Assembly (NCBI GenBank): GCA_017514235.1
Contig: JAFWKK010000025.1
Coordinates: 1-64,000 of the forward strand
From: Kiritimatiellia bacterium
GTDB taxonomy: Bacteria > Verrucomicrobiota > Kiritimatiellia > RFP12 > UBA1067
DNA: 64,000 nt
Reading direction: 5' to 3'
Shown here one piece after another: positions 1 to 6,959 of the stretch (position 1 is the stretch's first letter; every line of letters starts with the position of its first letter). The position numbers were made by a program, and so were the translations under genes. The notes under the pieces were generated by a model. It did not search any database. It worked only from the letters and a program-made list of their open reading frames with translations, and was not told where the DNA came from.

Positions 1-30
1 CAGATGGAGTTTGAGCTGCTTACGGGATGA
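1..30 (+). CDS. possible C-terminal tail of a truncated upstream gene
   Basis: Reading from base 1, a frame gives the residues QMEFELLTG and then a TGA at 28-30. A hairpin terminator follows at 148-174, so a plus-strand transcript probably enters the window here. Ten codons are too few to name the product, and the frame itself is uncertain. Confidence 0.25.
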   Translation, partial: QMEFELLTG

Positions 31-147
31 CGAGGCGCATAATCGCGGCAAACCATGCCCGAAAAACCTCCGAAGCCCGCAAAAACGCGCGAGGCTCTCG
101 AAGAGCTCGGTAGCGCTTCCCAAAGGTGGGGATATTCCAGTGGCGCA

Positions 148-174
148 CGCCCTTGCGCGAAGGGCGATTTTTTT
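148..174 (+). terminator. rho-independent terminator ahead of rpsA
   Basis: CGCCCTT (148-154) and AAGGGCG (160-166) form a perfect 7-bp stem around a 5-nt loop, followed by A and seven T residues (168-174). It ends the transcript entering from the left. Its T-run lies directly against the rpsA -10 box. Confidence 0.8.
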
Positions 175-182
175 GATATACT
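168..182 (+). promoter_or_regulatory. rpsA promoter (T-tract plus TATACT)
   Basis: TTTTTTTGATATACT places a TATACT -10 box at 177-182. I see no good -35 hexamer 17 bp upstream. The predicted leader to the rpsA ATG at 262 is about 75 nt. The same arrangement recurs before other genes in the window. Confidence 0.65.
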
Positions 183-261
183 ACAATTTCCGCGCCCAAA
201 GACGGGGCGGACGCGGCAGAAAACCGCGAACTGAAACAAACTAAAGAAAAAGCAAAGCAAG

Positions 262-2016
262 ATGGCAATTCGCAAGCCGACCCCGGCTGCGGCCAGGTCC
301 GCCGCGATGGCGGAGATTCTGGCCGCCTCGGAAGAGTCCAAGTACAAGAACGGCAGCCTCATCGAGGGCACCGTAAGCGCAATCAAGGGCGACGACGTGT
401 TCGTCGACATAGGCTACAAGTCCACCGGCACCATAGGCATCGACGAGTTCGGAGAGGGTGCCGAAGTCAAGGTCGGCGACAAGGTCACCGTCATGCTCCG
501 CGAGCTGGAGAACGACAAGACGGGCATGGTGGTCCTCTCGAAGCGGGCCGCCGACGACAAGATCCGCTGGGAGAAGATTCTCGACCGCTACGTCGAAGGC
601 TGCGTTGTGACCGGCACTGTCAAGTCCGCCGTTCGTGGCGGCCTGCTCGTTCAGATCGACGACGTCGAGGCGTTCCTGCCCGGCAGCCAGGTCGAGGTTT
701 CGCCGGTCAAGGAGCTCGAGCCCTACGTGGGGCAGACGTTCGACTTCAAGGTCATAAAGATATCCAACGAGCGCCGCAACCTCATCGTCTCGCGCCGCGA
801 GCTCATCGAGGGCCAGCTTGCCGAGAAGAAGGCCGAGCTGCTCGCCAGCCTACAGAAGGGCGAGGTCCGCAAGGGCCGCGTGAAGAACATCACCGATTTC
901 GGAGCGTTCGTCGACCTCGACGGCATCGACGGCCTCCTGCACATAACCGACATGAGCTGGGGCCGCGTCAAGCACCCGAGCGAGGTTCTAAAGGTCGGCC
1001 AGGAGCTGGACGTCATGGTGCTCGACGTCGACCGCGACCGCGAGCGCATCTCGCTCGGCCTCAAGCAGACGACGGAGAACCCGTGGAACTCGATCCAGGA
1101 CCGCTTCCCGGTCGGTGCGCGCGTCTCCGGCAAGGTCGTGAACCTCGCAGCCTACGGCGCGTTCGTGGAAATCGCCCCCGGCATCGAGGGTCTCGTGCAC
1201 ATCAGCGAGTTCAGCTGGACAAAGCGCGTGGCGCGTGCCTCCGACGTGTTGTCGGTCGGCGACGAGGTTCAGGTCGTCGTCCTCTCGGTTGACGTCGAGA
1301 ACCAGAAGATCGCGCTCGGCATCCGCCAGACGCAGGCGAACCCGTGGGACACGGTCCAGGAGCGCTTCCCGGTCGGCTCGAAGATCAAGGGCAAGGTGCG
1401 CAACTTTACGGCGTACGGCGCGTTCGTCGAGCTCGAGGAGGGCATCGACGGCATGATCCACGTCAGCGACATGAGCTGGACGCGCAAGATCAACCACCCG
1501 TCCGAGTGCCTCCAGAAGGGCCAGGAGGTCGAGGCGGTCGTCCTCGACGTCAACCCGAAGGACCAGCGTATCTCTCTTGGCCTCAAGCAGGCTCAGACCG
1601 ACCCGTGGGACGAGATCGCCCAGAAGTTCCCCGTCGGTTCCGTCGTCAAGGGCAAGGTCTCCAAGATCGCCTCGTTCGGCGCGTTCGTCGAGCTGGAGGA
1701 CGGCGTCGACGGGCTCGTCCACATCTCTCAGATCTCCGACCAGCGCGTCGAGAAGGTCAAGGACGCGCTCACGGTCGGCCAGGAGGTCGAGGCCCGCGTC
1801 GTCAAGGTGGACCGTGGCGAGCGCCGCATCGGCCTGTCGATCCGCGCGATGTCCATGACGGAAGAAGAGGTCAAGGCGCTTGCGTCCGAGACTTCCGACG
1901 AAGGCACTGACTCTCAGTCGGCGTCCTCGGCTGGCGGCGAGAACCTTGGCGGGCTTTCCGCTGCGTTCGACAACGCCTTCGCGAACGTCGAGTGGCAGCC
2001 CGGCGAGGCCAACTGA
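262..2016 (+). CDS. rpsA: 30S ribosomal protein S1
   Basis: Ribosomal protein S1 binds mRNA at the 30S platform and helps structured messages initiate. The 584-residue product contains six S1 (OB-fold) repeats. The first two are divergent (about residues 30-100 and 115-185). Four near-identical canonical repeats follow (about 200-270, 285-360, 372-445 and 458-530), each with a GAFVxL...GLxHIS pattern. The last 50 residues are acidic and Ser/Gly-rich. Six repeats match the proteobacterial-type full-length S1. The gene starts an rpsA-rpmB-xer run: rpmB begins 27 nt after its stop. A strong T-tract/TATACT promoter lies 80 nt upstream. Confidence 0.97.
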   Translation: MAIRKPTPAAARSAAMAEILAASEESKYKNGSLIEGTVSAIKGDDVFVDIGYKSTGTIGIDEFGEGAEVKVGDKVTVMLRELENDKTGMVVLSKRAADDKIRWEKILDRYVEGCVVTGTVKSAVRGGLLVQIDDVEAFLPGSQVEVSPVKELEPYVGQTFDFKVIKISNERRNLIVSRRELIEGQLAEKKAELLASLQKGEVRKGRVKNITDFGAFVDLDGIDGLLHITDMSWGRVKHPSEVLKVGQELDVMVLDVDRDRERISLGLKQTTENPWNSIQDRFPVGARVSGKVVNLAAYGAFVEIAPGIEGLVHISEFSWTKRVARASDVLSVGDEVQVVVLSVDVENQKIALGIRQTQANPWDTVQERFPVGSKIKGKVRNFTAYGAFVELEEGIDGMIHVSDMSWTRKINHPSECLQKGQEVEAVVLDVNPKDQRISLGLKQAQTDPWDEIAQKFPVGSVVKGKVSKIASFGAFVELEDGVDGLVHISQISDQRVEKVKDALTVGQEVEARVVKVDRGERRIGLSIRAMSMTEEEVKALASETSDEGTDSQSASSAGGENLGGLSAAFDNAFANVEWQPGEAN

Positions 2017-2043
2017 TCAATCTCAGGCGAAAGGAATCCAGAA

Positions 2044-2274
2044 ATGTCCAGAGTTTGCGAGATTTGCGGCAAGGGACCCTCGGTCGGCAACGTGGTCGTT
2101 CGCAAGGGCTCCCCGAAGTACAAGGGCGGCATCGGCCTTCACACGACCGGCATCACCAAGCGCCGCTTCCTGCCTAACCTGCAGTCGGTCCGCGTGGCCG
2201 ACGCGAAGGGCAACGTGCGCCGCATGCGCGTCTGCACGCGCTGCATCAAGAACGGCAAGGTGAACAAGGCCTGA
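2044..2274 (+). CDS. rpmB: 50S ribosomal protein L28
   Basis: L28 is a small protein of the large ribosomal subunit. The 76-residue product keeps both zinc-ribbon Cys pairs (CEIC at residues 5-8 and CTRC near residue 66), so it is the zinc-binding C+ form. The core motif GLHTTGITKRRFLPN is present. It lies 27 nt after rpsA and its end overlaps the probable extended N-terminus of the downstream recombinase gene, so the three are likely co-transcribed. It is not beside rpmG here, unlike in many bacteria. Confidence 0.95.
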   Translation: MSRVCEICGKGPSVGNVVVRKGSPKYKGGIGLHTTGITKRRFLPNLQSVRVADAKGNVRRMRVCTRCIKNGKVNKA

Positions 2275-2321
2275 GCCAGGACCGGCTCGCCTCCGAAATC
2301 GACTCGTTCCTCCTCGCGCTC

Positions 2322-3176
2322 ATGCTCGAGCGGGGAATGAGCGACAACACGTGCGCGGCCTACGGCGGCGACCTTCGGCAGTTCGCGGAATTCCTGCGAA
2401 GCCGGAACGTGGTCGCCGCCGCTTCCGTTTCCCGCGCCGACATAGTCGATTTCCTGTCCGTCCAGCGCGGCGAGGGGCGCAAGGGATCGACCCGCGCCAG
2501 GCGCACGGCGGCGATCAGGATGTTCATGCGCTACCTGAAGGAGCGCAGGGTCATATCCGAGGACCCGTCGGACCTGCTTGACAGCCCCAAGCGCGCCATG
2601 GTGCTGCCGCGCGTCCTCTCCGAGGCCGAGGTCTCGGCCATGATCGAGGCGGTGGACGGCGACGATCCGCGCTCGCTGCGCGACCGTGCGCTTCTGGAGG
2701 TCATGTACGGCAGCGGACTGCGCGTCAGCGAGGCGTGCGCTCTGTCGTTCGACGATATCGTTGCCGACGGCGAGCTCCTGCGCATACTCGGCAAGGGGCG
2801 CAAGGAGAGGCTTGTGCCGATCGGCGGCGCGGCTGGCGCGGCGCTCAGGCGCTACGCCGATTCCGGGCGCGGCGCGTTCGCGCGAAGCGCCTCCGGCACG
2901 CACGTGTTTCTCACGCGGCTGGGGCGTCCGTTCACGCGGCAGGGGGTGTTCAAGGTGATCCGCGAGCGCGCCGCGGCAGTCGGAATCGCGCCGTCGCGGA
3001 TATCGCCGCACGTGCTCCGGCATTCTTTCGCGTCGCACCTGCTCGCCCACGGCGCAGACATCCGGGCCATACAGGAGCTGCTGGGCCATGCTGACATCGG
3101 CACGACCCAGATCTATACCCATGTCGACACTGAACGGCTCGGCGAAGTCCATCGCCGCTACCATCCCCGGGCATAG
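2322..3176 (+). CDS. xerD: tyrosine recombinase, XerC/XerD type
   Basis: This is a site-specific tyrosine recombinase, most like XerC/XerD, which resolve chromosome dimers at dif. An N-terminal SAM-like core-binding domain (to about residue 90) is followed by the catalytic domain. The visible catalytic set is Arg in SGLRVSE, Lys in GKGRKER, HxxR in HVLRHSF, His in LGHADIGTT, and the Tyr nucleophile in QIYTH. Starting at the ATG removes part of the first helix. The frame stays open upstream and encodes a good family-like N-terminus (LASEIDSFLLAL) back into the end of rpmB, where a CTG at 2271 is the most plausible start. XerC and XerD cannot be told apart by eye. Confidence 0.9.
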   Translation: MLERGMSDNTCAAYGGDLRQFAEFLRSRNVVAAASVSRADIVDFLSVQRGEGRKGSTRARRTAAIRMFMRYLKERRVISEDPSDLLDSPKRAMVLPRVLSEAEVSAMIEAVDGDDPRSLRDRALLEVMYGSGLRVSEACALSFDDIVADGELLRILGKGRKERLVPIGGAAGAALRRYADSGRGAFARSASGTHVFLTRLGRPFTRQGVFKVIRERAAAVGIAPSRISPHVLRHSFASHLLAHGADIRAIQELLGHADIGTTQIYTHVDTERLGEVHRRYHPRA

Positions 3177-3400
3177 CGACAATGCTTCGCGCTGCTGGAG
3201 TTTGCCCACTTGCACGAGAACTCCTTGCGTGTCTCCGTCGGATCGACGAGAAGGATGGTGTCGCTTCTCACCGACCGTGCGCCGTCCTTCAAGACGGCCT
3301 CGGCCACGGACGCCTCCAGCGTCCCGTCATCCAGATTTTGGCTCAGTCTCTTTTCCGTGTATATCGCAAAGGGGTAACTGCAAGAGAAACTTGCATTAGC
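3158..3400 (-). pseudogene. probable remnant of an IS4-like transposase
   Basis: On the minus strand an open stretch of about 80 codons between two stops reads like protein and has no usable start. It contains RLSQNLDDGTLEASVAEAVL and then SDTILLVDPTETRKEFSCKW. The second segment resembles the first catalytic-Asp strand (DTLxxLDxTDIxKxYxKKM) of IS4-type transposases. Nothing else of an IS element is recognisable. The piece overlaps the 3' end of the Xer gene by about 20 nt. The family assignment rests on memory of the motif and is tentative. Confidence 0.35.
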
Positions 3401-3450
3401 TTCTGGACATCACAAGCACCAAAAAATTTCTGAAATCTGAAATTACCCCC

Positions 3451-3480
3451 TTGTCAGACACGGGCGAATAATGGTATACT
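3451..3480 (+). promoter_or_regulatory. rpsL-rpsG promoter
   Basis: TTGTCA (3451-3456) and TATACT (3475-3480) are 18 bp apart, with an upstream TGG that makes an extended -10. The start codon of rpsL lies 37 nt beyond. This is the only promoter of the set with a clear -35 hexamer as well. Confidence 0.7.
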
Positions 3481-3517
3481 TACTAGACTTGTTGTGAAAG
3501 ATAAGGAAAACTACTAA

Positions 3518-3901
3518 ATGCCGACTATCAATCAGCTGATCCGCAAGGGGCGCAGCCCGCTTGCCAAGCGTTCGAAGTCGCCGGCGCTGAAGATGTGTCC
3601 CCAGCGCCGCGGCGTCTGTCTCGTCGTTAAGACGATGACCCCCAAGAAGCCTAACTCCGCCCTGCGCAAGGTCGCCCGCGTGCGCCTGACGTCGGGCTAC
3701 GAGGTGACGGCGTACATTCCTGGCGAAGGCCACAACCTGCAGGAGCACAGCGTGGTGCTCGTCCGCGGCGGCCGTGTGAAGGACCTTCCGGGCGTCCGCT
3801 ATCACATCGTGCGCGGCAAGCTTGACTCTCTCGGCGTCGCCGGCCGCAACCGCAGCCGCTCCAAGTACGGCATGAAGCGTCAGAAGAAGGAAGAGAAGTA
3901 A
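3518..3901 (+). CDS. rpsL: 30S ribosomal protein S12
   Basis: S12 sits at the decoding centre of the 30S subunit and controls translational accuracy. The 127-residue product has the canonical signature [17 protein letters not shown], and [17 protein letters not shown] around the second accuracy loop. Both Lys residues that mutate in streptomycin resistance (in PKKPNS and RVKDLPG) are wild type. The C-terminal tail is slightly extended and Lys-rich. rpsG begins 4 nt after the stop. The usual fusA-tufA genes do not follow. Confidence 0.98.
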   Translation: MPTINQLIRKGRSPLAKRSKSPALKMCPQRRGVCLVVKTMTPKKPNSALRKVARVRLTSGYEVTAYIPGEGHNLQEHSVVLVRGGRVKDLPGVRYHIVRGKLDSLGVAGRNRSRSKYGMKRQKKEEK

Positions 3902-3904
3902 GCC

Positions 3905-4414
3905 ATGAGCCGTAGAGCAACCAAGATCGAGAAGCGCGTCATACTTGACCCGAAGTACAATTCGGAGCTGGTCGCGCACATGATCCGCGTCGTAATGAAG
4001 GACGGCAAGAAGACCGTCGCCGAGCGCATCGTGTACGGGGCGATCGACAAGGTCGCCGCGCAGATGAAGGAAGATCCTTCCAAGTTCGTGAAAGACGAGA
4101 AGACGTTCGAGGATCCGCTCGAGGTCATTTCCGCCGCGATCGACGCGATGAAGCCGCAGGTCGAGGTGAAGACACGCCGCGTCGGCGGCACGACGTATCC
4201 GGTTCCGGTGCCGATCAACCCCAAGCGCCAGCTCTCGCTCGCCCTTCGCTGGACGACGCAGTTCGCGTCCGCGCGCCACGGCCAGGGAATGCCTGCCGCG
4301 GTCGCCGCCGAGCTGATCGACGCGTTCCAGGGGCACGGCAACGTGATCAAGAAGCGCGACGACGTGCACAAGATGGCCCAGGCCAACAAGGCGTTCGCGC
4401 ATTACGCCTGGTAG
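3905..4414 (+). CDS. rpsG: 30S ribosomal protein S7
   Basis: S7 nucleates assembly of the 30S head and contacts E-site tRNA. The 169-residue product begins MSRRATKIEKR and carries the conserved RRVGGTTYPVPVPI beta-hairpin and the KKRDDVHKMAQANKAFAHY C-terminal helix. It follows rpsL by 4 nt and is translationally linked to it. A hairpin terminator lies about 30 nt downstream, so the str operon here is only rpsL-rpsG. Confidence 0.98.
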   Translation: MSRRATKIEKRVILDPKYNSELVAHMIRVVMKDGKKTVAERIVYGAIDKVAAQMKEDPSKFVKDEKTFEDPLEVISAAIDAMKPQVEVKTRRVGGTTYPVPVPINPKRQLSLALRWTTQFASARHGQGMPAAVAAELIDAFQGHGNVIKKRDDVHKMAQANKAFAHYAW

Positions 4415-4444
4415 GGCGATCCGTCAACTTTCCAACAAGCAGCG

Positions 4445-4476
4445 AAAGGGCGCCACGGAAATCCGCGGCGCCCTTT
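4445..4476 (+). terminator. terminator after rpsG
   Basis: AAAGGGCGCC (4445-4454) pairs perfectly with GGCGCCCTTT (4467-4476) around a 12-nt loop. Only a short T stretch is present at the 3' edge, but the stem is strong and correctly placed between rpsG and the next promoter. Confidence 0.7.
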
Positions 4477-4533
4477 GCGTCTCTCGGGCCGGGCGGCAGC
4501 CCCGCCGAGGCACGGGCAACGCAGCGTACCGGA

Positions 4534-4546
4534 TTTTTGATATAAT
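4534..4546 (+). promoter_or_regulatory. promoter giving a predicted leaderless mRNA
   Basis: TTTTTGATATAAT ends 7 nt before the ATG at 4554. A transcription start 6-8 nt after the -10 box would fall on or next to the A of the start codon, and there is no Shine-Dalgarno sequence. It would drive the long gene run from 4554 to about 15034. Confidence 0.65.
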
Positions 4547-4553
4547 ACGCAAC

Positions 4554-4901
4554 ATGAAAATCGCTGATATCGTGAAGACGCTGGACGGCACGCTGGTCGC
4601 CGGCGGAGATTCCGGGAGAGCAGTCGGAGCGGTGGTCGCCAACGACCTCATGAGCGACGTGCTGCTGAACGACTCCGAGGACATACTTCTTTTGACGTCG
4701 CTGGCCAGCGACCAGGCGATCCGCACCGCCAACATCGTCGGCGCGATGGCGGTGGTCGTGCACAACGCCAAGCCGCTGCCGCAGACGATGTGCCAGGTGG
4801 CTGACACGCTGGGCATCCCGCTCGTCTCGTCGCCCCTGTCGAAGTACGAGTCGTGCGTGCGCATTCACGACTTCCTCAAGCGGGAGGCGGGAGAGGGCTG
4901 A
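4554..4901 (+). CDS. DRTGG-domain protein
   Basis: The 115-residue cytoplasmic protein matches the DRTGG fold (N-terminal-like part of HPr kinase and of some phosphotransacetylases). Support is the pattern MKIADIVKTLDGTLVAGG at the start, the conserved VVANDLMSDVL segment near residues 27-38, and a C-terminal segment LGIPLVSSPLSKYESC. Stand-alone DRTGG proteins are commonly encoded beside CBS- or anti-sigma-type ATPase proteins, and exactly such a gene follows 15 nt downstream. This suggests a two-component nucleotide- or redox-sensing module, but the ligand is not known. The predicted mRNA is leaderless. Confidence 0.75.
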   Translation: MKIADIVKTLDGTLVAGGDSGRAVGAVVANDLMSDVLLNDSEDILLLTSLASDQAIRTANIVGAMAVVVHNAKPLPQTMCQVADTLGIPLVSSPLSKYESCVRIHDFLKREAGEG

Positions 4902-4916
4902 CGGGGTTTCCGGGCG

Positions 4917-5951
4917 ATGGACTACGAGCCGAAGATCCTGAGCGGCGGCGACGGCCGGAGCGACGACCAGATAATGGCCGAGCACGACCGGCGCGGGAAG
5001 GGCGCGGCGTCCGCGTTCCCCGGCGCCGAGGATTCGCCTCTCGTCATCATGGAGCTTCTGCAGCGGCTGCGCGTCAAGGACGTCATGCGCGACCACGACA
5101 TCATCTCGGTCGTGCGCACCGACTCGATGCGCTTCGCCCAGAACCTGATGAAGCGCAACCACATCTCCGGCGTGCCGGTCGTCGAGGAGAAGCGCCTGTT
5201 CGGGATCGTCTCGGTTAACGACATCATAAAGGCCCTCGAGGGCGGGTGGATATCCGAGCCGTGCCAGCGGCACATGACGACAAGCCTCGTCGTGCTTGAG
5301 GAGGACATGCCGCTTGCCTTCGCCATCAAGTTCTTCCAGAACTACACGTTCGGCCGCTTCCCCGTGCTCAACAAGGACCGCGACCTCGTCGGCATCGTCT
5401 CCCAGCGCGACGTGACGCGCGTTCTCATGCAGGAGCTGACGCGCGAGGTCGCCAGGCTGGAGGGCCGCGGCGCCCAGTCGCCGCAGGAGCGCGCTCAGCC
5501 GCCGCGCAGCGAGGGTGCGCTGCCGTACTACTCGATGCGGCAGTTCGTGGTCGTGCGGAACGACCTCTCCAGCGCAGGCAAGGCGGCGAACGAGATCAAG
5601 AAGATGATGAAGGAGGCCGGCATAGACGCGAAGATCGTGCGCCGCGTCGCCGTCGCCGCCTATGAGCTCGAGATAAACGTCTGCATACATTCGCTCGGCG
5701 GCACCATCACCTTCATACTCGACACGGAGAAGGCTACGGTGATCGCCAAGGACCGCGGACCCGGCATCAAGGACGTCGACTGGGCCTGCCAGGACGGCAC
5801 GTCGACGGCGAACGACTGGATAAGGTCGATGGGCTTCGGCGCCGGCATGGGCCTTGCCAACTCCAAGCGCGTGGCTGACAGCTTCAGCATACAGTCGAAG
5901 GTGCCGTCCGGCACCACTGTGGCATGCGAATTCTCATTGGGGAAGTCATGA
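4917..5951 (+). CDS. CBS-pair protein fused to an anti-sigma-type HATPase
   Basis: This 344-residue protein joins a sensor to a GHKL ATPase. Residues about 50-110 and 115-180 are two CBS motifs (VKDVMRDHDIISVV...GIVSVNDIIKAL and a second ending GIVSQRDVTRVL), which usually bind adenine nucleotides. Residues about 205-344 are an RsbW-like histidine-kinase-type ATPase: N-box YELEINV, G1 box DRGPGI, G2 box GFGAGMGLANSKRV. No phospho-accepting His domain is visible. It may act as a serine kinase or anti-sigma switch controlled by energy charge, with the DRTGG protein encoded upstream as a possible partner; that is inference. Its stop overlaps the next start (ATGA). Confidence 0.85.
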   Translation: MDYEPKILSGGDGRSDDQIMAEHDRRGKGAASAFPGAEDSPLVIMELLQRLRVKDVMRDHDIISVVRTDSMRFAQNLMKRNHISGVPVVEEKRLFGIVSVNDIIKALEGGWISEPCQRHMTTSLVVLEEDMPLAFAIKFFQNYTFGRFPVLNKDRDLVGIVSQRDVTRVLMQELTREVARLEGRGAQSPQERAQPPRSEGALPYYSMRQFVVVRNDLSSAGKAANEIKKMMKEAGIDAKIVRRVAVAAYELEINVCIHSLGGTITFILDTEKATVIAKDRGPGIKDVDWACQDGTSTANDWIRSMGFGAGMGLANSKRVADSFSIQSKVPSGTTVACEFSLGKS

Positions 5952-6958
5952 CCGAAATAACGACAGGAGTGGCCGTCCGCACCTTGGCGCTTGCCGCGCT
6001 GGCGCTGACGCTTGGCTGCGAAACGAGAAGAGGAGGGGACATGGGCATCGACGAATTGAACGCGAAGTTCGGGGCTCCGGGGCGGATAGTCTTCCGCCAG
6101 GGGTTCGCCGGCTATCCTGAGGCGGTAATCGCCAACCGGTACGGCGCCGCGGAGATCGCGCTTCTCGGGGCGAACGTGCTGTCGTACAGGCCGACGGGCC
6201 TGGGCGAGACGCTGTTCCGTCCGGCGAAGCGCGACTACAACCGCGGCGACAAGTTCCACGGCGGCGTTCCCGTCTGCTGGCCGCAGTTTGGCAAGCTGTT
6301 CTCGAAGGACCTGCCGGCGCACGGCTTTGCGAGCAAGATGGTCTTCGAGGTGCGCGGCACCGAGTACACCGAGGAGAAGACCGAGGTGACGCTCGGCATC
6401 CGCTCCGACGCCGACACGCGGTCGCTCTGGCCGCACGACTTCGACCTGGAGGTGAAGGTGTCAGTGTCGATGAAGCTCAACCTCTCGATGAAGACGACGA
6501 ACACGGGCGGCGAGCCGTTCGGCTTCAGCTGCGGCTTTCATCCCTATCTCCGCCTGCGCGACCGCGACAAGACCGTGGTGCGCGGGCTGGACGGCGCGCC
6601 GTTCGTGGACGGCACGACGCCGGAGTTCCGCGAAGGCGTGCAGTCCGGCGACCTGCGCCTGACCTTCGCGCCCGACCACATATTTACGGCTGGCGACGCC
6701 GCGCGGCACGAATACGCGATTCTCGACGACGAGGCCGGCCGCGCCATCGCGCTCGCCTCGCGCGGCAACGGCAGGACGGTCGTGTGGAATGTTGGCGACG
6801 AGGCCCTGCCGGACCTTGCGGCGGACGACTGGCGCAAGTTCGTCTGCGTCGAGCCGGTGAGCGACTGGCCGGGCGGCCGCACGCTCGCGCCCGGCGCGTC
6901 CTACACGCTGGAGATGGCCGTACAGGCTTCATTGAAGAAAAACGAGGGAGCACTATAA
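5948..6958 (+). CDS. D-hexose-6-phosphate mutarotase-like protein, possible lipoprotein
   Basis: This belongs to the aldose-1-epimerase/YeaD family, which interconverts anomers of hexose phosphates. Visible family motifs are GGVPVCWPQFG, LPAHGFAS, WPHDFDLE, a catalytic His in GFSCGFHPYLRL and a Glu in FVCVEPVSDWPGG. The start at 5948 overlaps the upstream stop (ATGA) and gives an N-terminus VRTLALAALALTLGC that looks like a lipoprotein signal with its Cys. A second ATG at 6041, preceded by a very strong AAGAGGAGGGG, would give a cytoplasmic enzyme of normal family length. Both starts are plausible. Confidence 0.8.
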   Translation: MTEITTGVAVRTLALAALALTLGCETRRGGDMGIDELNAKFGAPGRIVFRQGFAGYPEAVIANRYGAAEIALLGANVLSYRPTGLGETLFRPAKRDYNRGDKFHGGVPVCWPQFGKLFSKDLPAHGFASKMVFEVRGTEYTEEKTEVTLGIRSDADTRSLWPHDFDLEVKVSVSMKLNLSMKTTNTGGEPFGFSCGFHPYLRLRDRDKTVVRGLDGAPFVDGTTPEFREGVQSGDLRLTFAPDHIFTAGDAARHEYAILDDEAGRAIALASRGNGRTVVWNVGDEALPDLAADDWRKFVCVEPVSDWPGGRTLAPGASYTLEMAVQASLKKNEGAL

Positions 6959-6959
6959 G

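Noticed and set aside
55..234. Short plus-strand frame beginning MPEKPPKPAKTREALEEL
   Set aside because: It runs through the hairpin terminator at 148-174 and the rpsA promoter, so it cannot sensibly be a gene in its present form.
988..1722. Minus-strand frame of 244 codons inside rpsA
   Set aside because: It is a mirror of the repeated S1 domains, and its repeats follow the plus-strand repeats exactly.
3182..3433. Plus-strand frame of 83 codons downstream of the Xer gene
   Set aside because: No domain or ribosome site is visible, and the minus-strand reading of the same DNA looks more like protein (transposase remnant).
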